64,000 nt of DNA. Origin: Rotaria sp. Silwood1 (Eukaryota > Rotifera > Eurotatoria > Philodinida > Philodinidae). The position numbers and the translations under genes are program-made. The notes below the pieces were generated by a model that saw only the letters and a program-made list of their open reading frames with translations, was not told where the DNA came from and did no database searches. Positions 46,925-58,445 of the stretch are shown piece after piece. The number at the start of each line of letters is the position of its first letter. Position 1 is the stretch's first letter. Location: NCBI GenBank assembly GCA_905250075.1, contig CAJNOP010000037.1, forward strand, positions 1,034,993-1,098,992, given 5' to 3'.

Positions 46925-48227
46925 TCATCTCTTATTATTTGTTGGTGTTAATTTTGCAGCTGCTTGTTCCCAAGTATTAATTGATTGAGTATAGGACTCA
47001 ACTTTCTTATTGGCCATTGAATAAAATAAATCTTTTAATTCTTTATCTTTTGATTCAGTCCATCGTTGAATATCCGCTTTAATTGTTTCATTAGCAATTG
47101 TAAGTTGATCAAACATTTGTTCATTATCACTTATTGTTACATTATCTGATAATTGTGAACGACGTTTTAAAACATCTTGAACAATACCTGTAAATAAGAC
47201 ATATTCATTAATTGGTTCAATAAATTTTGTATTTGTATATTGTAATAAATCATTTTCATTATCGACAATTATTTGTTGAGTATTGCATATAGTTTCAACA
47301 AATGAATCATTTTCATCATATTTTCTTTCAACATCTAACCATTGTTTAAATGCTGTTAATAAATGTTCTTCTTCTGTTTTAATTGCTGTTTGATCCGTTT
47401 CAATTTTTCGTGTAAGACGTTCAAGTTTACGTAAATTATCTTGTAATGTTTGAATTTGATTTTCTGTACGAGAAAATTCTGTTGGTATTGGTTTACCACG
47501 ACCCATAGGTTGACGAAATGGATTCGAATTTGATGTAATAGTTTGAGGAGTTAATGGTGATATTGGTGGTTGTTGTTGTTGAGCAGAATGTATTGTATCA
47601 TCATCAGCTGTTAAAAATAATTGTACATATGGATCAAATGATATAACTGAATTATCAATAATACGTCGAAGAAAATTTTCTAAACCTTAAATAAAAAAAA
47701 ATTTAGGTTTTTTTTTTTGTTTTTAATTAAATTTTACCAGTCATACGTCGTCGAATAAATTCACCATCATCAGCTATAACATGTAATTTATTTGAAAATG
47801 TATGTTTAGATGGTAATGGTGAAATAATATTAAATGGATATTTAATATCTAATAAATTTTTTAACCAAACAAAATCATTATAACGTCGACGTACATTTGA
47901 TTCATTTATTTTAACACCATCATTAAATGTTTGTGTTGTTACTAAATATGTTATAAATGAATCAAGATTTGATTTATGTTTTTTTGGATCACAAACAAAA
48001 ATTTTTGTTTGTTCACGATTTATTTCAACTTCTTCTTGACGTTCATTTGTTGATGGAAGTATCCATTCATTATGATTATGACTTATTGATAATGATGAAA
48101 CTTTTTCATTTAGATCAGAATCAATTGGATCAGACGGTAACAATTGAGTATTTTGATTCAAATTTAAGTTTCCTCCTCCTTCTTCTTCTTCTTCACGTAA
48201 TGCTCGACTTAATGGATCATCCATCAT
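46925..48227 (-). CDS. PX-BAR sorting nexin, SNX7/SNX30-like
   Basis: Two exons, 47738-48227 and 46925-47685, join at a Gly codon to 416 residues. An acidic N-terminus (REEEEEGGGN) is followed by a PX domain at about 74-195 with SNVRRRYNDFVWLKNLL, the PLPSK loop and FIRRR, the phosphoinositide-contact residues. After a Pro/Gln-rich linker, residues about 225-410 are helical coiled coil, a BAR domain, ending TIKADIQRWTESKDKELKDL, FYSMANKKVESY and SINTWEQAA as in SNX7/SNX30. These pair with SNX4 on PI3P-positive endosomes for recycling and autophagy. SNX4 itself is the main alternative. Two adjacent ATGs start the frame (48227, 48224). Confidence 0.85.
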
Positions 48228-51200
48228 TAAAAATTGAGACTTTCGATTAAATTAATGTTTGATCGTTAATACAAAAAAAAAAAAAAAGAATAAAGGACAA
48301 ATGAATCATTGTGTAGAGAATTTTAATCGACCCATCTCTTTTTAATGAGAAAGATGTCGCTGAAGTTTTAAAAAAGAAATTATTGATCAAGATGCAAAAA
48401 ATATTAATGAACTTTGACATGTTTTCTAAATATAGTTGTTGATGAAAACAAATGTAACTTTTATTCATTATCAAACTAATATTCGAAAATATTTTTCAAG
48501 TTTTGTTTTTTTTTTAAAATCATCAACATAAAATATGCTCGAAAGATTAGAAATTTCAAAGGACTTCATGTAAACTAGTAATATATACTTGAAACATGGT
48601 TTTAATGTACTTTGAATAAACTTTAAATAAAACTATTGTAAAAGTTAAGATTATCGAAGTCTATGGAGGAAAAATATATATAGTTTTCATAAAAAAACCA
48701 AAATGTTTCATCTAGAGTGTAGGTCATAGGTTGTTTTTCAGATAAACTATGGTAAAATTTATCATTAATATTACTATTTGGGCTAATGTTTGAAATTTTA
48801 TAAGATAAAGTTTTGAAACAATTTTAAAATATATTATTCTTGCATTGAATAAAAGCAAATTTTGTGATATCTATACTTAGTATTTGATAATTACAATGTA
48901 ATCAGTCTATAGTTTTTTAATTGAATGAAAAATCATAACAGCATTATTATGTAGTATTTTTTTTTCTAAATCTTCGAGTGACCTTGATTAGTTTTTTTTT
49001 TGTTTTACAACAGATAACAACTTTTCGACATAAAAGAAAAACAGTTATATTAAGTTATCAATGTTTATTTATTTGATTATCATTCTGATCGAATACTAGT
49101 TTTAATCATATTGATATTTTCTATATGTTATATTAGTGTATTTCCACTCTCGTAATTTTTCTTCGAATACATCTCAAACATTTTCTATAGACTACATGTT
49201 GACTAGTTTGGTAATAGAATTTATTGGTTCAATTTGATTGATGACAATATATTTAATGGCATTCAAGGTCGTTCACACATTCTTTGTTTATGATCGTGTT
49301 CATCTAAAAAAAAACAAAAACAATATTTCATCAATCACTTAATTCTTAAGTTACTTTTTTTTTCTGCTAGAATAGCTCGAATGAATTTTACATATCTGAC
49401 ACACACATAAATACATTTTCTTACGACGAACTCTATTTTGTAATCTGATAAATTGTAACTATATCTCTGTAAAAATTGAATATTTTTAGAAATAAATCAT
49501 AAAATCAGTCATTCATGTTTTACGAGATATCCTTTTCTGCCTGCTACTTCAGATTCGTCCTTTACATCACATTTTATATTCGAATTACAATCAAATACTA
49601 TCTAATTATCTTTCTCACTTAGTTTGACAAAGTACAAAATTTTCTACAAGGTGATATGCTTTGAATCCGGCAAGCACATGAAATCAAAATAAGTCTAATC
49701 TATCTTTCAGAGAATTGAATAGTACTCAATAACAACAACAACTATGAATTTAAGCAAAGAACAAGTTACCTATCTTATAAACAAATAAAAACCCGTCCAA
49801 GCAGTTTTAGATTCATGTACATGATAGCCTTGAAAAGCATTATCTTGTAGAGAATTTCGCGCTCTGTGAGATTTAATGACAAAGATAATAATTATAAGAT
49901 CTCAAAAATTAACACGAATAGTTCGATTAGTGAAATCAATTGATATCGATATCAATAACAAATTTTATCACAGTCTATAGAAAAAAAAACATTGATATGC
50001 ATTCAAAGTACTTTGTTCGATGTAGAAGCCATGCTGTTTTTTTTTCATCACTTAAGGTTTTTGATATTGAAATTAGTTTTTTCTTTACGAGAAAATTCAA
50101 AAAAAAAGAAATATTAATGGCACTGATTTTTCTCGATCTTTTTCTTACATAATTATGAGATTATACAACTGAATACGACCGTCGTTCTAATTTCTTTTAT
50201 GCCAATAAACAGTTTGTCCATATATGAGTAATTGAGTTGTAAGATGGAAATATTGTCTTTTAATATTTCTCTAATGTTATGAATAAGTTAACACTTTGCT
50301 CACAGACGAGAGAAGTTATGAAAATATAACGTATAATTCCCAGTGACTTTAAAAAGCAAAAAACTTCATGTATGTTGTAAATTTTATGTCAAAAACATGA
50401 AAAAAAGAATAGCATTTCTGATGATGAAACGGACATATATTCTTTGATGTTGTTAACATAAAATTCACAAAAGTTATGAACTTTTTTTTTGACTTTTTAA
50501 GTCATCGGATAAACTTCGAATGTATTTATGAAGCTCGGGTGTATTCTAGAATAGTTGATAACAAATTGATGTAGAATTTATCAAGCCAGTAAATTTTTTT
50601 GCAGAGTTCAATTGTTCTACGTTTTTTTTTATAACGATTATTGAAATGAAAAAAAGACAAACTTTACATTTTTATTACAATGCGAAAGAATATGAATTAC
50701 TTAACTTTTTTAAATGATTGTCACATTTTATCGTTTTGCTCTTTGCGAAAGATTAGTATAAAAAATAACCCATACTCTGTGTTTAACATTTATTAAGCAT
50801 AAGAATATATGGAAAATATAGTATACTGATTTGTCATTCTTGGTTTTATCTGCTTTATGTCATAGAGATCTACAAAATAATTTTTAAACTACTACTTTTT
50901 TGTTTTGTGTAGTAAATATTGTTCTTAACATTTGCGATATTCTTTACTATGCTTTGAATGTACAACAATTTTCGTCTTCTGTTAGTCATCAACATTTCGA
51001 TATAGCTAACTATACGAAAAGAACACTGGTGTATGTGATACATATCTACAATTCCATGTGAAGACAAGATGTCTATCATCATGCATAAAAGTAATCCTAA
51101 GTGTGTTGATATTTACTCTCATATAAAACACGATGAAAATATGTCTTTGAAGAATCGACTCTACTAGGGTATGTGATGATGACTTACTCAGAATAATTTC

Positions 51201-52814
51201 TTATATTGTGTTATAGCTCTGTCATCACTTTTGTCATGATGATACGATTTGCAAAGTATTTTTTGTCATTGAAATACTGTTTATATCCCATACTGAACAC
51301 TCGTTACTATCAGTATTAAATAGTTTATCTATTAGATTTGTCTTGGATCGAGTTACATGATTTTTATTGCCTATTAATCTTCAAGACAAAAAGAAACCGA
51401 ACGCAATTCCAGCTTCCCTTAAATCGAAGTTGTTACCATCGCAAATTAAGTAGATTTTCAACTGACACATTGTTTCATATTCACTTTAATATTGTAATTG
51501 TAATCCTATCGATGAAAAAATAAATAAACTAAATGAATAACTGTGTAAAATGGATAGTATCCTACGAAACAGACATGATATGAAAATTGTTTGAAATAAT
51601 GTAGAACAATTTCCATCAGTGAATTCAATACAATAGTGAATCATGTATCAACAATAAATAATAAGTTCAATAGAATATTTTTGAAATTACCAACGATATC
51701 ATAGCATCTGAATGTGTATTTTATCATAATAGAATAAAAAGTAGTACTTTTAACATTTCTCATTAAATATGTCACTTTCAAGTTCTAGAATATTTAGGAA
51801 AGTGAAAGAATTAATACACGTAGTCGATAAATAACAAATCAAAAGCAACATGTAGACAAATTAATGCAGTTCAAATATAGAAATTGCTATAAAGATACAA
51901 TATTTCTTTCAATTATTTAAGTGATTTAGATAGTCATTTTATTTTGCATAAAAATAGATGATATTTACTTCTCATCGAATTAATTTATTAGTTAGTATGA
52001 TTATTCGAATGAATGAAACATATATGAAGACATACATATAGCGAATATAAAAATGATTTGTTTTTCTCAACTAGAAATGATTCGAATGCGTGAGAGCACG
52101 ATAAACAGAAAAAAGAAAATAACATCCTGACTATTATCAACAATGAAGTAATTAGAATTAAACATATTAGCAATTTTCCGGATGACATATTGACTTTTTG
52201 GCATGAATGTATCACGAATTATTTTAAATTACCAACATTGCGTGCTTATAGCAATAGAAATCTTAATTCTGAAAATAACTATTTGTGAAAAAGTGTTAGA
52301 CAAAGCAATAGTTAAATAACAAAATATTTCACATTGAAAACAAATGTATAGTTTTATTTTATTATGTTCTATATGTGTACAATACAGATTTTACACAGAA
52401 GATATCAATTATTTCTCAAGAAAAAAAGAAAAAAAATCTTACGCTACGGATGATTTAATCATTTTATTAGTCGGCAATATTTTTGATTGATAGATTGACT
52501 AATATATAATCATCTTGATTTGATTATCAACGATGATGTGTCAATATAAAATTTCAGGTACTGTCAAATAAAATGACGAGGAATAAATAATCTGATTATT
52601 ATTCAGATTGAAATATTAGAATAAATTCAAAAATAAACTTTATCAAAACAAAATTTACTAACATGTCTAACAGCAGTATAAATTATTCATTTCTAACTAA
52701 TTAGACAAATTTTTCAATAACCCTCTTTCTAGTATATTTTATTGAATATCTTTAACGATAAAGAAGAAAAAAGAGAAAATAAAAATAAAAGATAAAACAA
52801 AATAGAAATCATTA
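48228..52814. other. Intergenic, about 4.6 kb
   Basis: This lies between the starts of the SNX gene and the 3' end of ALG13. AT-rich, with many poly(A)/poly(T) runs. The frames of 60-75 codons look random. No repeat array or RNA gene was recognised. Confidence 0.5.
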
Positions 52815-53306
52815 TTAAGACATTATTTGATTTAAATATTGACCAAACAATAATGGATTGCCTTTTTCATATTGTTTAAATTCATGATTAACAAACTTTT
52901 TTAATACTGTTACTAATGTAGAACAAGTACAATGAAATAAATAACCTTGTTGTTCCATTTCATGTGCTATTTCTAATTGATGATTATTCATAAGTTTTTC
53001 ATTAACAACAACTAATAATGGTTTATGAGCTTCTAGTGTTTGTAAAATTGTACCTGCACCAGCATGACTAATAACAAGATCAGCTTGTTGTATATCTTGT
53101 TCAATTGAATCTTTATACTTATAATATTCAATAGGAATTGAAATATTATCATACGATGGCATTTGACTATTACCTATTTGTAAAATTAGTTTATCAATAT
53201 TTAAACAATCAACAAGTGTTCGAAGTACATTTGAATCATGAACAATAGTTTCAATTAATTGATCAAATTGAGTTGTACCTACAGTAACAAAGGCACACTT
53301 TCCCAT
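52815..53306 (-). CDS. ALG13: ALG13, catalytic subunit of UDP-GlcNAc transferase
   Basis: A 163-residue single-exon ORF beginning MGKCAFVTVGTTQFDQLIE. It has LQIGNSQMPS, YKYKDSIEQDIQQADLVISH, the glycine-rich HAGAGTILQTLE that contacts UDP-GlcNAc, and LVVVNEKLMNNHQLEIA, all ALG13 signatures. Length equals the short animal isoform and yeast Alg13, without the OTU/Tudor extension of long vertebrate forms. With membrane-bound ALG14 it adds the second GlcNAc to dolichol-PP-GlcNAc on the cytosolic face of the ER. It lies 164 bp downstream of the Rho gene, same strand; TTTTTCTAG ends 19 nt before the ATG. Confidence 0.95.
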   Translation of the reverse strand: MGKCAFVTVGTTQFDQLIETIVHDSNVLRTLVDCLNIDKLILQIGNSQMPSYDNISIPIEYYKYKDSIEQDIQQADLVISHAGAGTILQTLEAHKPLLVVVNEKLMNNHQLEIAHEMEQQGYLFHCTCSTLVTVLKKFVNHEFKQYEKGNPLLFGQYLNQIMS

Positions 53307-53470
53307 AATTCATTCACTACGTAATCTAGAAAAATATGTACATCATTGTACCATACTGTCATTTTTTTTTTTGGTAAAGGAATGTAAATAAATAAACAAA
53401 TATAGATGACAAGTATGGTGGACGGATTTGAGCATTATTCACTCATATACATAGATATAGTTCTAGATAA
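53307..53470 (-). promoter_or_regulatory. Rho-ALG13 intercistronic region
   Basis: A 164 bp gap between same-strand genes. On the minus strand ACATATTTTTCTAG ends at 53326 and is followed by a 19 nt leader to the ALG13 ATG. No donor is evident in the gap. This fits a trans-splice acceptor. Confidence 0.45.
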
Positions 53471-55024
53471 TTATAATAAAATACAGTTACAAAAACATTT
53501 GTCATGTGAATGTCTATCTAATGCTACTTTAGCAGCATATTCAAATACTTCTCGAACACCTTCACGTGTCTTTGCTGAGCATTCAAGATAATTTCGTGCA
53601 CCAATACGTTTGGCACATAAAAGAGCATCTTCTGTTGTAATTATTTTTTGATTTTGAGATTTAATACGTTCATGTACAGATGGATCATCACGTAAATCAC
53701 GTTTGTTAGCAATAAGAAGTATAGGAACATTATGACAATAATGTTTTACTTCAGGTCCCCATTTGTCTAATACACATGTTAGACTATCAGGTGAATCAAA
53801 TGCAAAACAAATTAGAACAACTTGAGTATTTGGATAGCCAAGTACACGAAGTCTAAAAAAAAACAATTCAAAGAAAGATAATCTAGAAATGTTCATATTA
53901 TGAAAAAGAAAAAAAAAGTTTTCATAGTAATCAAACATTACTAATATTTCACTGATATGGTGATATGTTTATTTTTGTTTTTTAATGGATTCTTTTATTC
54001 AGTAACGTCTTAATTTTCTTTCTATTTGTTAATGATTCATCTAAATACTTATAATAATTATTTATTCATTCTTTCGGTAGAAAATGTCAAGATTGCTTTT
54101 ACAAGTTCTTATGTATTCAATCTAATATGAATGAACTTATAAGTAATATGTCGGATACAAGCTATTAACTATAAGAGGATTATTCACATATTTACGCTTT
54201 TTTAAATTATTCTTTTTGGAAAAATTTTCATGTTTAAGGACAATAGAAATGTCAACAAGAACATTGTCATTATGAGAAATTAGTGAAATAATTATTCTAT
54301 TTTCAAACTATAGATTTCTATTTGTAACGTACGCAAGCAAATGAATTTCTTTTCCTCATTAAAAATAATTAATTTGAAAACTCTCGGAAATACTTATTCT
54401 TCCGATTAAACAGTAACATAAAATAAATATATTCTTCTTTTTTGTTTTATTTTATTTTCTTGACAACAAAAATTCTTTCTGTTTAAGAATAAGAATACTT
54501 GAATCAATGAATAATTTATCTATCTGTTACTCTCATCACATGAAACTAAAAAGAGATAAACAACAAAAAATGAAACGTTCTATAGATGAAAGCATCTAGT
54601 TAACTATCATTAATCGATTTTGTATGTGTGTGTCCCGTTCTATTTGTGGTAATGATGATGTCTAAAAGCAAATAGATTATTAGGCACGTCTCAAATTTAT
54701 TCATAATAAAATACTATTCATGTCTAATAATCAAAGGTTATATCACGTGCAATGATCATTCTTGAGGGATGTATATACAGTTTAATTTTTAACAAGAATA
54801 TAAAAGTACCTGGCATATTCTTCTTGTCCAGCTGTATCGATTAGTAACAATTCAATATGTTTATTATCAACATCAATGACATGAGTATTTCCTTCAAATA
54901 AAGTGGGTACATAATCTTGACAAAATCGATTATCTTTAAATGCATAAAGTAATGATGTTTTACCAACATTACCATTGCCGACAACAACTAATTTTTTGCG
55001 AACTAAATCAACGTCAGAAGTCAT
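53471..55024 (-). CDS. Atypical Rho-family small GTPase
   Basis: Exons 54810-55024 and 53471-53852 give 198 residues, split by a long 957 bp intron just after the DTAGQEEYAR switch II motif. The G1 loop is GNGNVGKTSL (residues 16-25; canonical Rho GDGACGKT), switch I has YVPTLFEGN, the G4 motif is NKRDL and the G5 is ECSAK. EVKHYCHNVPILL and EGVREVFEYAAK are Rho-specific. The C-terminus CFCNCILL is a CaaX box (CILL, geranylgeranyl type) with two upstream cysteines for palmitoylation, and it lacks the usual polybasic stretch. The Trp before DTAGQ of typical Rho proteins is Ile. It should be a membrane-bound regulator of actin or polarity, but partner specificity may differ. Confidence 0.88.
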
Positions 55025-58000
55025 TTCTAGTAGTTGTTATTGTTGTTGTTATTTTTATTTTTATTCTTCTTTTTCTTTGTCGTATTTTTGTTAATTCATT
55101 ATGTTCGTCTTCTTGTAAGTAACCTTTAAAAAAAAATAAAAGAACAAGAGAAAAATCCAACAAAAATAAGAAACATTGTTTTTTTTTCTTTCCCTTGTTT
55201 TCTATCAAAAAGAAATGTAAAATCCATTTCTTTTCAAATAAAGAAAAAAGGAAATGATTCTGAAAAAGATTCTGTTAATGATGTTTGATTTCTATATACC
55301 TGAAAAAATGTTTTTTTTTTTTTTTTCTTAAAGGAATACTTAATACTACCAACAAGACCAATATATAATTCGTTTCAAGAATCGATAAGAAGAAATAGAG
55401 CAAAATATTGACACATACACTCACTAGAGAAAACTGAAATGCTACAAGTAAACGAAATAGAAGGTCAAAAAAAAAGTAATACGAAAAAAAATAAGAAAGA
55501 AAGAACAAGATGAAAAGGACAAATATAAGTAGGTAACTCAAAAAAACAACTGTAAGTAACATGACCAGATTTGAATTTCTCTTGCTGGCTTTTTCTTTAT
55601 ATTCATAATTTTTATTTGATAGGCTCATTAATAAACAGTAAAATAGAACAAGAAAATGATTATTAATTCATAATCAAGAAGAAAGAGAAGAAATAGTAAA
55701 TCTAAAGAAAATATCAAATTTATGAGGTTTGAAAAGAAGACACATACGTCAATGGCAATATTAACAACGCATATATGAAGACATGAGAGTAGATGTATAT
55801 CTTAAGAGAAATAACCGATTTTCACTATTTTGATTTGGTCTTAACATTCTGATTGTTTATTGTATATGAAATTCGTGCTTATTAAGCTACAATCTAGATT
55901 AATGTTGAAAATGACTTTCTTTACTTTTTTTTCGACGTCCTATTTTTTATTTATTCTTCTTGACTTTCTTTTTTTTTTCTTTTATGATAGTTTTTATGTT
56001 GAATCTCGAAAAATTCAATTAGACAACAGAAAGATTTAGTCTTTGTTCAATCGATTTCTTTCTTGTTCTTCTTTCTTTTTTTATTGGTTATTCTTTTTTT
56101 TTTCCATATGTTCTAGATCAATACTTAAGACAAAGATCGATACGGATCATTGACATATCAAAAAAGATGATGAGAGATGTTACTAATGAAAACAATGACA
56201 TCGAGAGACCATACTTATAAGTGACATGTTTTTATTATTCGTCCTGATAGTGATGCTTGATTGCATAGAATAAATGTACAGTAAATAACAAAAAAAAACA
56301 AATCACTTGAAAAAATGATAACAACTTTTTTTTCTTCCTCTTTATTATTGTTCATAGATAAAATTTCATTCATCCTATGTTTTTATTTTGATTCTACAAA
56401 GTGTTGTTTATTCAACGATTAAAATATCTCACTCTATATATATGTTTCTTTCGTGATTCTTACTAGTATCTTGCATTGGTTCTCATCATTATCAGACTCT
56501 TGAAAAAACTTTGTATTGTAATACTTACTATTCTTTTTTTTTTTTTGTTAGTAAAACACTCTGACAACTACCACTATTAGTAATGGCAACCAATGAACAA
56601 TAATAATAGCGACAGGAGTAAGAGCGGATGAGAAGAGAGCGACGAGAGTAATGCTCGGCAGCTATGTTTGATTCCGTATGTCATTGCACACATTGCTACC
56701 AGTTTCTTCTTCGTTTCTTTTTTTATTCTCATCGTCGGTCTTTCAGTTTTTTCTTCTTCTTAGGTGTCGTTCAACACATTTATCTTATTTCATACAGAAC
56801 TCTTACTTGTCTGCATAGTAATTATCACTTCACACCGACGACTATCAAAAAAAAAAAAAAAAAAAGAAGAAGAAGAGACTCCGTATTACTTTCATAGGAA
56901 AAATTTACTGAAAAAGAAATAATTTAATTTTGTTTTTTTAAATAATGAATGCGCATAAAAGTTTCAAAAAAAAAAAAAAAAAGAATACATTTCTTTTATT
57001 GTTACCTTTGCTCAAACGATAATCTATGAAACAGTTTTCCATTTTTGATTGAAGTATATATAAATCTAAAAATAAAAATAAATAGTACTATTATTACGTC
57101 TTTTCATATAGATGAAATACAATGAAAAGTATAATTATGATAATATTTAAAATAGTTTAAATCAAAAACAGAGATAATCATAAGAGAAATAATTAATACT
57201 TGAAGAATAAAAAGTACATTGTTAATTAATTAATACTACTTTTTTTTTTAATAATCTTATATGCAAAAAATAATACGATTATTATTGTATATTCGGTTTT
57301 ACATGTTGTTGATTTTTTTTTTCGATGTTAATTTCATTGCTCGTTTGAGATATTGATAAGTAAAATAGGATTAATCAATGCTTTAAAACCCAATTAAAAT
57401 TAATATTCATCAATTATACAGTTGAATAAACATATGAATTAGTATTTTGATTACATTTGATAAATATTCTTTTATAAATTCTATTCATGATATCTCGATG
57501 TTCTGTCGAATGCTTTTTGTTTTATATTAGTTCTAATTTATAATTTTAATCAATCAAAATAACGACATACAAAAAAATAAAAAGAAATTACTTGCTTATT
57601 TAAAAAATAAAAAAAGTATTTGATGTTTTTTTTTTTTTTTTTTTATATAGTCGTTGATCATTTATCTTTATTACAATTGTCACATAGGTATGATCTGTTA
57701 TGATTTTTGTTTCATTCATATTCACTACTCTCAATTATTACTCTACTTAATAAACATTATAAAGATCGAATAATTTTCTATTGATAATCGTCAAAATTCT
57801 ATAAGATAAATATGATTTACAGTAAATATCTAGAACAGTATCAATATCTAAATATTGCTTATCGAGATCGATCAGATTTGTTTCATTTAGTATTGTTTCA
57901 GCAAATATTATTCATACTTTAAAATCATATAGATGATTAATTTGTTTTCTGGAATTTAAATATAATCGAACAAAAGTACAGGAAAAACGAACTTAAACAA

Positions 58001-58445
58001 AAAATTTTCTTTACGTCATAAATATTTTAATATTGATTATTCTATCTTATTCTTTTTAACTCATATATTATTTAAGTTCATATATATATATATATATATT
58101 TGATTACATCACGGCCCTATATCAATAAATAAATAAATAAAAAGAAAAAAAAAAAACAGTTTTATCATATGAGTAATATATATTTTTTTCTTTTCTGGTA
58201 TATTTCTAAAAAAAAAAAGAAAGGGACATAAATATGTTTAAGAATAGGAAAACAAAAATCAAATGAACATATTTATGCGTACAGTGACATGCACGAAAAA
58301 ACAGAAATGTGTAATCTATGTCAACTTTTGTATAGTTAAATAAAAAGGCAAGAAAGAAAAAAAAAGTTTTTGATCTACTTTATAACATATACATATGTAT
58401 ATATCTGAACAAGGGTACTGGATAAGAAAATTGATTTATTTCATA
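55025..58445. other. Intergenic, about 3.4 kb, homopolymer-rich
   Basis: The upstream side of the Rho gene (5' UTR and promoter probably within 55025-55700) and the 3' side of CYHR1. Many A/T runs of 10-20 bases, an AAG stretch near 56864 and (TA)n at about 58081-58100. No supported gene. Confidence 0.5.

Noticed and set aside
47957..48250. 97-codon + frame
   Set aside because: Antisense shadow of the SNX first exon, whose PX domain on the minus strand is clearly real.
55275..55628. 117-codon minus frame rich in Phe/Leu
   Set aside because: Produced by T-rich tracts in the Rho upstream region; no domain or conserved splice context.
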